A stretch of 64,000 nt of DNA from Nitrospiraceae bacterium. Lineage in GTDB: Bacteria; Nitrospirota; Nitrospiria; Nitrospirales; Nitrospiraceae. Position numbers and translations under genes: made by a program. The DNA lies in the NCBI GenBank assembly GCA_019637075.1, contig JAHBWI010000004.1, positions 457,968 to 521,967 of the forward strand, in the 5' to 3' direction. The notes beneath the pieces are model-generated. The model was not told the origin of the DNA and searched no databases. It saw nothing but the letters and a program-made list of their open reading frames with translations. This document shows positions 38,419 through 47,387 of this stretch, one piece after another; the stretch's first letter is position 1, and every line of letters begins with the position of its first letter.

Positions 38419-39282
38419 TTACTGTTTCTCGTATACGACCGCACGGCCGGAATGAATGGGTTTGAATGCCCCACCCTTGTCAGGAAGGGCTTCCGAAAAC
38501 CCGATGACCAGGAAGCCCTTCGGCCGAAGGGCATCCCGCAAATCAGTGACGATCTGGGTCTTGGCTTTGTCATCAAAATAGATGAGACAGTTTCGACAAA
38601 AGATCACGTCGATACCCCGAATCAACTTCAGTCTGGGGCGATCGTACAAATTGACATTCATGAACTTGACGACGCTCTTGACGTGTGGCGCGAGGCATTG
38701 CTCTTCCTTAGGACCGGAAAAGTATTTGGCCAGGAGCCCCGGCGGCACTTTCCTGAGCGAATGCGAGCTATACACGCCCTTTCGTCCCACTTCGAGGACG
38801 CTTTCGCTGATGTCGCTCGCGAGGATATCGATCGTCCAGTTCGCAAGCGGCGGATAGTCTTTAAGGAGAATGGCCAGCGTATAGGCCTCATCCCCGGTCG
38901 AACAGGCCGCGCTCCACAGACGGATCTGCCGACTCGCTTCGTTGACTTTCATCAGCGCCGGGACAATCACTTTCATGAACGTCTCGAGCTGCGCCTCGTC
39001 TCGAAAGAAGTACGTCTCGTTGGTCGTAATCACGGTGAAGAGTCCCGTGAATTCACGATCACGATAGGCATCGAAGCGCAGGAAGTTGAGATAGTCCTCG
39101 TACGAGCGGCAGCGGCATTCTTTGAGTCGCGGCTGGAGCCGGCTCTCCAAGAGATACTTCTTGCTTTCCTGAAAATAGATCCCGGTATGTTCATAAATCA
39201 GGTCACGCAATTGCTTGAACGTGTCGGGCGCCATCGAGGCGCTCGCGTCGTTCAATTTCTTGGCGGTATTCCCGTCAGTCAT
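38419..39282 (-). CDS. cheR: Protein-glutamate methyltransferase CheR (set 2)
   Basis: A 287-residue CheR. The N-terminal helical domain (about 15-90) includes [16 protein letters not shown]. The SAM domain has [14 protein letters not shown] and [15 protein letters not shown] 39282 follows AAGGGAG. It is the first gene of the second chemotaxis run, 11 bp before cheY, and would serve the two transmembrane receptors. Confidence 0.95.
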   Translation of the reverse strand: MTDGNTAKKLNDASASMAPDTFKQLRDLIYEHTGIYFQESKKYLLESRLQPRLKECRCRSYEDYLNFLRFDAYRDREFTGLFTVITTNETYFFRDEAQLETFMKVIVPALMKVNEASRQIRLWSAACSTGDEAYTLAILLKDYPPLANWTIDILASDISESVLEVGRKGVYSSHSLRKVPPGLLAKYFSGPKEEQCLAPHVKSVVKFMNVNLYDRPRLKLIRGIDVIFCRNCLIYFDDKAKTQIVTDLRDALRPKGFLVIGFSEALPDKGGAFKPIHSGRAVVYEKQ

Positions 39283-39405
39283 GAGACTCCCTTATATCGC
39301 TCCGAATTGTGTTCGCCCTTCCGACGGCGGCCGTCGAAGGTCACACCCATTGCCAGGGACCAATCGGACATGCGCCGCCACCCTTCCAGCCTGGAAGAAT
39401 GAGAC

Positions 39406-39636
39406 TTAGCCCTGTTGTCCGCGACTGTGCATCCATTCATGGATATCTCGCCGCAGAAACCGCCAATGCTTCCCGATTTTGGAAGCCGGCAGCTGCCCAA
39501 GGCGCGCGAGCTTGTACACGGTGGATTTCGGCACCCGGAGGAACCGGGCCACTTCCATCACGGTCAGAATCTCGCTATCCGAATGTGCTGCACTGTCCAG
39601 GTTCACGTTGGTTGTTGTCGCCATTGCGTCGTTCAT
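39406..39636 (-). CDS. Small helix-turn-helix (excisionase/MerR-type) DNA-binding protein
   Basis: A 76-residue protein whose residues 20-70 form an HTH_17-type winged helix (LTVMEVARFLRVPKSTVYKLARLGQL, then HWRFLRRDIHEWM). Such proteins regulate nearby genes or act in mobile elements; no integrase or attachment site is seen here, so regulation is more likely. Start is uncertain (39636 or 39624; neither has a good ribosome site). It is divergent from fleN and may control flagellar genes, but this is only positional. Confidence 0.78.
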   Translation of the reverse strand: MNDAMATTTNVNLDSAAHSDSEILTVMEVARFLRVPKSTVYKLARLGQLPASKIGKHWRFLRRDIHEWMHSRGQQG

Positions 39637-39822
39637 AACGGATGTGGTATCGGAGGTCCCCCTGGCAAACTTTAATGCCGGGCTCCCGAACCGGCCGGAC
39701 GGCCAGGTCCCGGTGGTATGCTTAGGGAAACATCCTCCCTTTCCCATGACCTGCTAAACTTTTCAGCAAAACAACCGACAGGAAGAGAGTCCATCGGAGG
39801 AAACGGAGCAAGACCGCTGTCA

Positions 39823-40782
39823 ATGGCAACAATCGTTTCGGTTGGATCAGGCAAGGGCGGGGTCGGAAAGAGCGTCATCGCCGCGAACTTGGCCATGCTC
39901 TTGGCCAAACAGGGGAAACGCGTGGTCTTGGCCGACTTGGACGTGGGGGGGGCCGATGCTCACATCTTATTCGGCATGCTCCATCCGACGCTGACCCTGA
40001 CGGACTTCATCGAACGCCGGGTCGATCGATTGGAAGCCGTCCTGCAACCGATTTCGGCCCACCCGTTTCTCCAGCTCATACCGGGAACAGGCGATACCTT
40101 GTCGACGGCCAACCTGCCTTACGGGAAAAAGAAGCGCCTCATTCGGCATTTCAAGCAACTTCAGGCTGACGTCATCATCGTCGATATCGGAGCCGGGACC
40201 AGCTACCACGCCCTCGACTTTTTCCTCATGGCCGACCATTACCTGACCGTGGCCACCCCCGACCCCACATCGGTCCTAGACCTCTACCGTTTCATTAAGT
40301 TAGCAGCGATTCGTCGTGTCCTCTCTGCCTTTCTGGTTCGCGATGCCGTGAACGACGTGCTTTCAGATCGAGATTTCAGCAGTATCGAGGAAGTCATTCA
40401 GGCGGTGACCGAGACCGATCCCAATGCCCGCGAAACGGCGGCCAGAACGCTCCAAGGATTTCAGCCTCACCTCATCGTGAATCGCGTCTCCGGCAAGTCT
40501 CGCGTCAACGTTCTACAGTTAAAGAAGTTGTTGAAGGAATATGTCGGGGGCGAACTGACCATGCTGGGGGAAATCCCGGATGACCCGGCCATGGTGCGCG
40601 CCGTGAGAAGCTACTTACCGGTCGTTGAAATTGAACCGACTGCCCCCTGCTCCAAAGCCCTCGAAAAAGCGGCCGAGTCGCTGCTGCAGATCCTTGCCCG
40701 CCCCCTCCCGCCGGAAACCACGCCTGCGGAATCCGAAGCCAAGGCCGACGCGCCCGTCGCTCCAAGCGCTCCTGCTGCCTGA
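39823..40782 (+). CDS. fleN: Flagellar number regulator FleN/FlhG (MinD-like ATPase)
   Basis: A 319-residue MinD/ParA-family ATPase. It has the deviant Walker A SGKGGVGKS near the start, the Walker A-prime LADLDVGGADAH and the IVDIGAGTS segment. FleN/FlhG controls flagellar number and placement with FlhF. ATG 39823 puts the Walker motif at residues 8-16, as in the family; the nearest GGAG is about 14 bases upstream. The C-terminal tail (about 295-319) is Pro/Ala-rich. It is the only sizeable plus-strand gene of the window. Confidence 0.9.
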   Translation: MATIVSVGSGKGGVGKSVIAANLAMLLAKQGKRVVLADLDVGGADAHILFGMLHPTLTLTDFIERRVDRLEAVLQPISAHPFLQLIPGTGDTLSTANLPYGKKKRLIRHFKQLQADVIIVDIGAGTSYHALDFFLMADHYLTVATPDPTSVLDLYRFIKLAAIRRVLSAFLVRDAVNDVLSDRDFSSIEEVIQAVTETDPNARETAARTLQGFQPHLIVNRVSGKSRVNVLQLKKLLKEYVGGELTMLGEIPDDPAMVRAVRSYLPVVEIEPTAPCSKALEKAAESLLQILARPLPPETTPAESEAKADAPVAPSAPAA

Positions 40783-40897
40783 GCAAACCACACTCCCCGA
40801 CGCTCGAGAATCGCCGACGGGTATCCCCGTGATGTCGTCAACCTGCGTTGTTGAGAAGTTGTCGCGGCGGAGAGAGCAAGGTCGCGAGGAGGCGGGA

Positions 40898-41506
40898 TTA
40901 GCGTGCCGCTTTTCTGGCGCGCAACCGTTCGGCTTGGACTTGAAGGATATGCCGGATCAGATGCTCCTGATCGTCGGGGTTCAGGCTTTCAAACTGAGTG
41001 GCCAATCGAAAGCCGGTTTCGGCCGGAGCCGCCGTCACGCGAATGACCTTCGCGGTGGTCTGGATGAGGGTGAACGGCGGCAGGATAAGGCGCAAGGCCA
41101 ACGAGTCACCCGCCTTGAATCGCCTGGGAGTCACGAAGCCTATCCCCCCGGCGCTGATATTCACCTCAGTCAGCCTCGCGATGGACACGCTGCCGGGCTG
41201 AATCTTGGCCAATGACTTCAGGATGGTCTCCAGCATCCAATCGATCTTGGAGACCCACGGCAACAGCGGCGACTCGGCCAGGCTTTCGCCGGCACGAGAC
41301 AACAAATCAAGCGTCGGCTTGGCCACCGCAGTCGCAATCGCCTCTTCCGTCACGGGCGGCAAGTCGGGATGCTGGCTGTCCAAGGGCTCTCCCACCAAGG
41401 CATATTCCAGGAGAACACGGTCGTCGATTCGGAGCCATTCTCGACGCTCTTCGCTCTTGACGGAACGAATGGAAGAGGCAGTGGATGTGTGGGAGGAGCC
41501 GGCCAT
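40898..41506 (-). CDS. PilZ-domain protein (c-di-GMP responsive)
   Basis: A 202-residue protein. ATG 41506 follows GAGG and precedes RREWLR (the RxxxR arm) around residues 22-27. The N(I)SAGG motif of PilZ domains is in EVNISAGGIGF near residue 124. The two motifs are far apart (about 95 residues, with a helical segment in between), unlike compact PilZ. It is the last gene after fliD-fliS-fliT, so a motility brake like YcgR is plausible. Confidence 0.78.
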   Translation of the reverse strand: MAGSSHTSTASSIRSVKSEERREWLRIDDRVLLEYALVGEPLDSQHPDLPPVTEEAIATAVAKPTLDLLSRAGESLAESPLLPWVSKIDWMLETILKSLAKIQPGSVSIARLTEVNISAGGIGFVTPRRFKAGDSLALRLILPPFTLIQTTAKVIRVTAAPAETGFRLATQFESLNPDDQEHLIRHILQVQAERLRARKAAR

Positions 41507-41562
41507 GAAAACCTCGAACCTAACAGCGTCTGGGAAGCCCTTCTGGATGAGCAGGGATCTCG

Positions 41563-41874
41563 TTACGCCTTGAGATGGATCCCGACGCCCTGATCGGCGG
41601 CAGGCGACTGCGCTATCTTGAGTCGACGAAGATGTTGACGGGTTTTGCCGGCTTCGGAAAGGAGGCTCAAAATGGCGGTCTGCGCAACGACAGCGGCATT
41701 CCGTACTTCTCCATCCAGTGCCAGGAGCTTTGCTGCCAAGTTCGCGTCCATCGGCATCGTGGTCAGACAAATGCCTCGCTCGGCATAACAGCGGTCCACC
41801 AGGTCCCAGTCACCGACCTTCACCGCCGCCAACGCGTCGTGGGTCAACCGTTCTGCGGCATGCATGTCAGCCAT
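41563..41874 (-). CDS. FliT-like flagellar chaperone (by position)
   Basis: A 103-residue mainly helical protein starting at ATG 41874, 13 bases after the fliS stop, with a GAGG site. Sequence similarity to FliT is not obvious to me. Position after fliD-fliS, size and helical character fit the FliT slot (chaperone of the FliD cap). Contains a single CxxxxxP-type Cys and no known motif. Confidence 0.5.
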   Translation of the reverse strand: MADMHAAERLTHDALAAVKVGDWDLVDRCYAERGICLTTMPMDANLAAKLLALDGEVRNAAVVAQTAILSLLSEAGKTRQHLRRLKIAQSPAADQGVGIHLKA

Positions 41875-41887
41875 GGGTGCCTCGCGT

Positions 41888-42280
41888 TCACCGACCAACC
41901 GGCACTGCCGCTTCCTGCCGTGCCACGACCTGCCACCCCTCACGCAGGGTCACCAGACAGCGGATCGGTCCGTCCAGGTGCTTCCCGCTGTGGTGTAGGT
42001 TCGCCTGCGTGCACTGATACACCATGAAGTCATAGAGTCGGTGGAGAGACTTCGCGATCTCACCGCCGCGCTCGAAATCCAATACACTGGACAGCTCGCC
42101 CACGATAGCGATGGCACGGTCGAGAAACCGCGCCTTGTCTTTGTAGTTGTTGGTCAGGATAGCTTCCCGAGCCAACTCCAACGACTGAATGGCGGAATCG
42201 TAGAGCAGGACGATCAGCTGAACTTTGCTCGCCGTCATGACCTGAGTCTGCCGATACTGCTGTGCCGCGTTCACGACCAT
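41888..42280 (-). CDS. fliS: Flagellin-specific chaperone FliS
   Basis: A 130-residue FliS. The family signature is visible in AAQQYRQTQVMTASKVQLIVLLYDSAIQSL near the N-terminus, and LHRLYDFMVYQCTQANL in the middle. It binds the C-terminus of flagellin and delivers it to the export apparatus. It begins 10 bp after fliD. Confidence 0.93.
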   Translation of the reverse strand: MVVNAAQQYRQTQVMTASKVQLIVLLYDSAIQSLELAREAILTNNYKDKARFLDRAIAIVGELSSVLDFERGGEIAKSLHRLYDFMVYQCTQANLHHSGKHLDGPIRCLVTLREGWQVVARQEAAVPVGR

Positions 42281-42289
42281 GCTCCACCT

Positions 42290-43675
42290 CTATCCAAGCG
42301 CTTGCAGCGACTTCGATTGACTCTGAAGTTGACTCAAAAGACTATCTAACTGGGCGAACTGCAAACGCAACTGCTCTTCATATCGAGTCGCTGCATCTTC
42401 CTTCCTGGCAATATCATCTGACAACCTATTGATTTGATCCGTGATAGAGTTTTTTCTGATCGTTAGGCTTCCAGCCCCTACGTCATCGAGTAGATCGACG
42501 GCAGACGTCACACGTTGCGCTACTCCAGTGGTCGTGATTTGATTGAGAAATAGGGAGCGGACCGCTTGATAGTTTGTATTCAATGCTGTGCTCAATTGAG
42601 CATCATCCACCGTGATCGTGCCGTCTCGTTCGGTCTTGAATCCGATTTGCCCAACGCTACTATATGTTGAGGTTCCGCTTACGGATTCCGAGAGCGCCGA
42701 TCGAAGCCTAGAAAGCATCGATTTGGCGGTGGATTCGTTGAAGAATATTCCGCCCGTTTTTGTTGTCGTGTCGTAAGTGGTTCGTTCATTCACAAATTTC
42801 ACGATGTCATTGTAAGCAGATGCGAATGCCTTGATGTTCTCTTGAACTTTTCCCGGATCACTGCTCACATTCACGGCAACAGGGGTGCCTGAAGTTTTAC
42901 TCTTTAGCGTCAGTGTGACATCCGGTATGGCGTCGTTGACGACATTACTTTCACGTTGCACGGTTATGGTCGTATCGTCTGGACTTCCAATCACGAGGGT
43001 CGCATTCTTAGCCGACTGCAAGGTGTCTGCTCCACCGGTCCCCGAAACATTTGCAAAATCCAAACTTGTCTCGTCCGTCAGAACGGAAATCACATTTGAT
43101 GCGCCGGTGCTAGTGCCAGTCAGCGTGAGCCGGTAGGACGGGGTCGATTCGGTTCCGGTATTGATGATGGAGGCGGTAACGCCGGCCCCGAGGTCGTTGA
43201 TGGCGGTCCGCAAGTCCTCGAGCGTCGCGTCGGCTCCGAGTTTGATGGTCTGATCAGCGCCGGTTCCGACTTTGAAGGTAAAGCCGGCGGACGAGCCGGC
43301 TACGATGTCTGTGGTGGTGGAGCTGACCGCCTTCGCGGCTTTGTTGGTAATCTGGTGCGATTGTGCGAGCTGGGTGACTTGAATGGAGTAACTGCCGGAA
43401 CCTGCCGTCGTGGTCGAGGTGGCGGTCAAGATGTCTTCATTGCTGACCGACGCCTTGTTCTGATCGAAACTGCTGGAGAGGCGCAGCTTGTCGGCAGCGC
43501 TCTGAAATGCCAGAAGTTTCGTTCCCAAAACCGTATAGTCATCCAGCTTCGACTGGAGATTCTGCTTCTTCTGGTTAAGGGCATCGATCGGCTGGCGTTG
43601 GATTTGGGCCAACTGGGTGACCACTTGGCCGAAATCCACGCCATTGCCTAATCCGCCGAAGCTGATCGCCGCCAT
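42290..43675 (-). CDS. fliD: Flagellar filament cap FliD
   Basis: A 461-residue FliD. The N-terminus (AISFGGLGNGVDFGQVVTQL) and the C-terminal coiled coil ending in LDSLLSQLQSQSKSLQALG match the D0/D1 regions of cap proteins; the middle is Thr/Ser/Gly-rich like D2/D3. Base composition shifts: the part from about 42290 to 42960 is near 42-48% G+C in sampled lines, against 45-65% in the first third and about 59% in neighbours. It caps the growing filament. Confidence 0.93.
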   Translation of the reverse strand: MAAISFGGLGNGVDFGQVVTQLAQIQRQPIDALNQKKQNLQSKLDDYTVLGTKLLAFQSAADKLRLSSSFDQNKASVSNEDILTATSTTTAGSGSYSIQVTQLAQSHQITNKAAKAVSSTTTDIVAGSSAGFTFKVGTGADQTIKLGADATLEDLRTAINDLGAGVTASIINTGTESTPSYRLTLTGTSTGASNVISVLTDETSLDFANVSGTGGADTLQSAKNATLVIGSPDDTTITVQRESNVVNDAIPDVTLTLKSKTSGTPVAVNVSSDPGKVQENIKAFASAYNDIVKFVNERTTYDTTTKTGGIFFNESTAKSMLSRLRSALSESVSGTSTYSSVGQIGFKTERDGTITVDDAQLSTALNTNYQAVRSLFLNQITTTGVAQRVTSAVDLLDDVGAGSLTIRKNSITDQINRLSDDIARKEDAATRYEEQLRLQFAQLDSLLSQLQSQSKSLQALG

Positions 43676-43702
43676 GACATCCCTTTCATGTCGTCTCGGG
43701 AT

Positions 43703-44059
43703 CTAAGCTTTTTGGTGCAGCAGCAATCCCGTGGGTTGCTCGAGGCTCTTCGCCATATCGAGCACCTCTTTCGGTGGAATCTGGCGAATGACTTCGCCCG
43801 AATCCCCGTTCACGACCTTGACGACTACCCGGTCGGTATCCTGATCAACCGAAAATTCCAACCGAGGATCCGCCTTCTGGAACACCTCGCGCACCCGCGA
43901 CAGTGCCTGCTGCAGATCCTTATCCGAAATATGTTCTGCCTGAGCTTCACCGCTTTCCGTTGATGGGTCTTTCTGTTCGCCGATACGTTGCGGAGTCGCC
44001 TGGCTCACCTGGCCTGCCGTGGCCAGAAGGTCTTTCTGACTAGAGACTTCGTGTAGCAT
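43703..44059 (-). CDS. flaG: FlaG-like flagellar protein
   Basis: A 118-residue FlaG-family protein. The conserved C-terminal part reads LEFSVDQDTDRVVVKVVNGDSGEVIRQIPPKEVLDMAKSL, typical of the domain. The N-terminal 45 residues are disordered. ATG 44059 follows GGAGG. FlaG influences filament length. It lies between flagellin and fliD. Confidence 0.9.
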   Translation of the reverse strand: MLHEVSSQKDLLATAGQVSQATPQRIGEQKDPSTESGEAQAEHISDKDLQQALSRVREVFQKADPRLEFSVDQDTDRVVVKVVNGDSGEVIRQIPPKEVLDMAKSLEQPTGLLLHQKA

Positions 44060-44077
44060 GAGAGCCTCCATTGACCG

Positions 44078-44106
44078 AGGGCGGCCCTCTTAGAGAGAGC
44101 CGCCCT
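44078..44106 (-). terminator. Hairpin after flagellin, possible attenuator
   Basis: An 8-bp stem (AGGGCGGC) continues through one mismatch into a 4-bp CTCT/AGAG stem with a 3-base loop, about 18 bases past the flagellin stop. No T tract follows on the minus strand, so it may protect the abundant flagellin mRNA or partly reduce read-through into flaG. Confidence 0.5.
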
Positions 44107-44124
44107 ACGGAGGTTGACCTTACC

Positions 44125-44949
44125 TTACCGCAACAGCGCCAGGGCCTGCTGTGGCAACGAGTTGGCTTGAGCCAGCACTGCGATACCAGACTGGGTCAGA
44201 ATCTGGTTCTTGGTGAACTGCGACGTCTCGTACGCGATGTCCGCATCGCGGATCCGAGAATCTGCCGCGGTGAAGTTCTCCGACGTCACCTGCAGGTTCT
44301 GAATCGCGACGTCGAACCGGCTCTGGATGGAACCGTATTCGGCGCGGGCGGTCGCGACGGTGCTGATGGCGCCGTCGATCGTCGCCAACACGGACTGGGC
44401 AGCCGCCGACGAAGAAATCGAGGCGCCGGTCAAGCCCACCGAGGCGACATCAAGGTCGTCGAGATTCAGGGACAATGAGTTGTCCGCACCGCTCTTGAAT
44501 CCGACGAACACCGAGAAGGTGTTGTTCGAACCGCTCAACAACGCCTGGCCGTTGAATTCGGTCACGCTCGCGATCCGGTCGATTTCCGAACGCAAGGCGA
44601 CGAATTCCTGGTCCAGATAGGAACGCTCGGTCGTGCCGACCGTACCGCTGGCGGCCTGGGTCGCCAATTCACGCATGCGCGACAACAAGCTGCCGATAGA
44701 CGAGGCCGCGCCGTCCGCGATCTGCGTCAAGCTGATGCCGTCGTTGGCGTTCCGGTTGGCTTGGTTGATGCTGCGAATGTGGGCGCGCAACGTTTCTGAC
44801 ACGCCCAATCCGGCGGCATCGTCTGAAGCACGCGTGATCCGCAGGCCTGAAGACAAGTGCTCAACCGACTTCGCCAATTGCCCGTTGTTCACAGTCAGGT
44901 TGCGTTGAGCTGCGAGTGACGCCAGGTTGGTATTGACTACTAATCCCAT
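44125..44949 (-). CDS. fliC: Flagellin
   Basis: A 274-residue flagellin. The N-terminal D0/D1 (MGLVVNTNLASLAAQRNL, HLSSGLRITRASDDAAGLGV) and C-terminal D1/D0 (RDADIAYETSQFTKNQIL, NSLPQQALALLR) are well conserved. The central region is short (about 140-190) but rich in Ser/Thr/Asn (SGSNNTF, TGASISSS), possible O-glycosylation sites. AGGAGG and a sigma-28 promoter precede it. Large glycosylation genes lie upstream. Confidence 0.96.
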   Translation of the reverse strand: MGLVVNTNLASLAAQRNLTVNNGQLAKSVEHLSSGLRITRASDDAAGLGVSETLRAHIRSINQANRNANDGISLTQIADGAASSIGSLLSRMRELATQAASGTVGTTERSYLDQEFVALRSEIDRIASVTEFNGQALLSGSNNTFSVFVGFKSGADNSLSLNLDDLDVASVGLTGASISSSAAAQSVLATIDGAISTVATARAEYGSIQSRFDVAIQNLQVTSENFTAADSRIRDADIAYETSQFTKNQILTQSGIAVLAQANSLPQQALALLR

Positions 44950-45079
44950 GACTTACTTCCTCCTGAAGCTGCTGCACTGGATTCCCTGCATCATCAGCGT
45001 CCGTGCCGATGATTTGGTGCGGCTCCCGATCGAAGAGTGGCCACATCCCCGCCGTCTTCCACACCATCCTCTGGGGCTC

Positions 45080-45106
45080 TTATCGGCATCCCCCGGTCAG
45101 ACTTAA
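45080..45106 (-). promoter_or_regulatory. Sigma-28 (FliA) promoter of flagellin
   Basis: On the minus strand TTAAGTCT (45099-45106) is followed by exactly 11 bases and then a perfect GCCGATAA (45080-45087), the FliA consensus. The leader to the flagellin ATG would be about 125 bases. Confidence 0.85.
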
Positions 45107-45182
45107 GCGGGATTGCGCACCTCCGTGCGTGGGATCATTCACCCACTGCGCGGCAGTGGACAGGAGCCTGCAGCAACCGACA

Positions 45183-45725
45183 TCAAGCAGCCACATCGTG
45201 CTCAATTAAGCGCGGCAATAATTCGTATTCCAGCAGATCGGCCATCCGGATGGCATCCACGCAGGACCGCGCCTCCAGCACTTCCCGAATCCAAGGAGCC
45301 AGCCGGGACGAATCATAACCGTGCACGCCTTGCGCCCGCCCGGTTTCCAAAAGCTCCGCATAATCAGCCAACCGGCCCAACCAGGAATCGATCGAGGCGA
45401 CGCCGCCCAGACCGCTTCTCAAGGAAGACACCAATGAGGTTCCGTCCCGATGGAGTTGGAGTGCATAGGCATCGATCGCGGTCTTCGCTTCCACGACGAT
45501 GTCGTGGAGCGAACGCGAGCGGGCTTCAATCGTCCCGAGTTCCTTCACCTGCCTTTCCAACAAGGCCGGAACCAAGTCACGATCCGTCACGGGTTTTCCA
45601 CCGATGGTCAATGACACCACCATTCGTTTGTCCCGATCCACACGGTCGCTGAGTTCGCCGAGCGCCTCCATCACGGTTCGATCATCGGCCACCTGCCAAC
45701 GTTCTTGATCCAGGACGATTTCCAT
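45183..45725 (-). CDS. Unknown protein between the glycosylation island and flagellin
   Basis: A 180-residue protein I do not recognise. It starts with a beta-rich part (MEIVLDQERWQVADDRTV, MVVSLTIGGKPVTDRDL) that reads like a small ubiquitin- or coupling-like fold, followed by long helices from about residue 65. No signal peptide, membrane segment or catalytic motif. A good AAGGAG precedes ATG 45725. It is the last gene of the glycosyltransferase run, 18 bp after a GT9 gene, just before the flagellin promoter. Confidence 0.75.
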   Translation of the reverse strand: MEIVLDQERWQVADDRTVMEALGELSDRVDRDKRMVVSLTIGGKPVTDRDLVPALLERQVKELGTIEARSRSLHDIVVEAKTAIDAYALQLHRDGTSLVSSLRSGLGGVASIDSWLGRLADYAELLETGRAQGVHGYDSSRLAPWIREVLEARSCVDAIRMADLLEYELLPRLIEHDVAA

Positions 45726-45743
45726 GACGTTCTCCTTTCGAGG

Positions 45744-47387
45744 TTAGGCGGAACGCGCCAGATCGAACCGGTCTTTCGAGCCGATGCAGCCTGCCGCAAC
45801 CGCACGAAGCCGTGTCTGCCATCGTTGATAGGTGGCCGTGCGAGAATGGGCCATGCCGGTCAACCCGTCACCGTCATCGGCATGGAGATCGCGCAGGAGC
45901 GCCGCGGCCAACGGGCCCGTCGCATAGCTCTGCTTGCTCATCGCGAGGGCCTGGGACCGCAACGTTCCCTCGGTCAGTTGCGCCTGCTGCAACAGGCGCG
46001 CAGGAAGCGGCCGCTGGCGGCTGAGCCGAGCCAATTCGCCGGCCTGCGCCACGAGTTGCGCGGCGAGCGGAGTCAGGCCGTTCAGAAGTCCCCGCAACAT
46101 CCGGATGTCGGGTGGGTCTCCCGGCGGTGCGGCAACCTTGCTCTCCTGCCCTGAAAATTGCCGGTACCAGAAGCGTCGCCAAAATCGTCCATACCAGGCC
46201 GTCATCGGTTCTTCAATGCCGGCGTGCAAACGATACCCTCCAAGTCCATCCTCATCCGCACAGGACTCGTAGACTCGCACGCCGGTCCAATGCGCAGGCC
46301 GATCGGCCTTGCCGAGGAGATACCGGCACAGTTCGGCCACTTGCCCGGGCACGACCTGGTCCTTGCACGCATGGTGAAAACAGACCTGATCAAAACCGCA
46401 TGGCCCGCAGGCTATGTCCGGTTGCACCACCCAATGCCCCGGTCCGTAGGGGCCGGTCTCCCGGAAATCGACATGCCCTACTGAGAGGTTGACGACCGGA
46501 GTACCGGCCGCCACCGCGAGATGCATCGGACCGGTGTCGTTGCTCAATAACAGGCGACAGCGTGAAAGGAGGGCCGCCAATTGGGGGAGGCTTGTTCGCC
46601 CCTGCGCGTTACACAAGGGAGCGATGCCCCCGGCCTGACGGTAGGCACGCTGCGCCGTCTCGATCGCCTCACGTTCCTCCTGAGTCCCGATGAACAGCAG
46701 CCCGACGGGAGTCCCCTTGGTGATCGACGCCAATGTCTGACCGAAGGACTCGGCTCGCCAGGCTTTCATCGGATCGCTGGCGCCGACTTGCACGGCGATC
46801 CAGTCGACGGCCTGGCCATCGGCCTGGGCAAGGAACCGCCCACTCCAATCCATCGCATCGGCAGGGACCGTGAGCGACAGCGGCGCGAAGGCTCCGATAC
46901 CGCTTCCTCCCAGCGCATAGATGTCGACCAGATTGAAATGATTCACCCGCCGATGGTGATGCATATCGGTTAAATACGCCATCCAGGGATTGTGGATGGC
47001 CACGTCGCCATCCTTGGCCGCCGCCACTCCGCGGATTTCCCGTGCGCCGACATAGGAGGCGAGCAAGCCGGAACGGTGGTTGAAGGTGAGGTTCACGACG
47101 CGGTCATATCCGGCCTCAACCAACGGAGCTGCCCACGTCGTCATGTCACGATACAAACTCACGACGTCCAACGCCTGCGCCCGGCTTTCATCCATCAGAC
47201 GATGGAAATCGTAGCTCACCACGCGGCGAAGATGGGGCAACATGGCCGCCACCGGCGCAAATCGATCATCGACAACCAGGTCCACGGCGGTCTCAGGCTG
47301 CTCCTGCTGCAGACGGTGCAGCAACGCTCCCATCTGAACCAGATCACCCATTCGAGTAATGTTGATCAGGAGGACTTGCCGCTTCAT
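45744..47387 (-). CDS. GT9-type (heptosyltransferase-family) glycosyltransferase
   Basis: A 547-residue protein. The N-terminal GT9 opening (LINITRMGDLVQMGALLHRL) and the donor-binding segment LLSNDTGPMHLAVAAGTPVVNL are clear, followed by a Cys cluster CGPCGFDQVCFHHAC common in this family. It is longer than LPS heptosyltransferases (about 350 residues) by a 170-residue helical C-terminal extension. It overlaps the upstream CgeB-type gene by ATGA. Flagellin or LPS could be the acceptor; position favours flagellin. Confidence 0.87.
   Translation of the reverse strand: MKRQVLLINITRMGDLVQMGALLHRLQQEQPETAVDLVVDDRFAPVAAMLPHLRRVVSYDFHRLMDESRAQALDVVSLYRDMTTWAAPLVEAGYDRVVNLTFNHRSGLLASYVGAREIRGVAAAKDGDVAIHNPWMAYLTDMHHHRRVNHFNLVDIYALGGSGIGAFAPLSLTVPADAMDWSGRFLAQADGQAVDWIAVQVGASDPMKAWRAESFGQTLASITKGTPVGLLFIGTQEEREAIETAQRAYRQAGGIAPLCNAQGRTSLPQLAALLSRCRLLLSNDTGPMHLAVAAGTPVVNLSVGHVDFRETGPYGPGHWVVQPDIACGPCGFDQVCFHHACKDQVVPGQVAELCRYLLGKADRPAHWTGVRVYESCADEDGLGGYRLHAGIEEPMTAWYGRFWRRFWYRQFSGQESKVAAPPGDPPDIRMLRGLLNGLTPLAAQLVAQAGELARLSRQRPLPARLLQQAQLTEGTLRSQALAMSKQSYATGPLAAALLRDLHADDGDGLTGMAHSRTATYQRWQTRLRAVAAGCIGSKDRFDLARSA

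Noticed and set aside
39316..39340. Hairpin around CGACGGCGGCCGTCG as terminator of the HTH gene
   Set aside because: The stem is bulged, 66 bases from the stop, and has no T tract; left unassigned.
39406..39636. Excisionase of a mobile element
   Set aside because: The HTH type fits, but no integrase, attachment repeats or phage genes are nearby.
39660..39685. Sigma-54-like element before fleN
   Set aside because: TGGCAAA and a later GC are present, but the GG-GC distance is one base too long and TTGC is missing.
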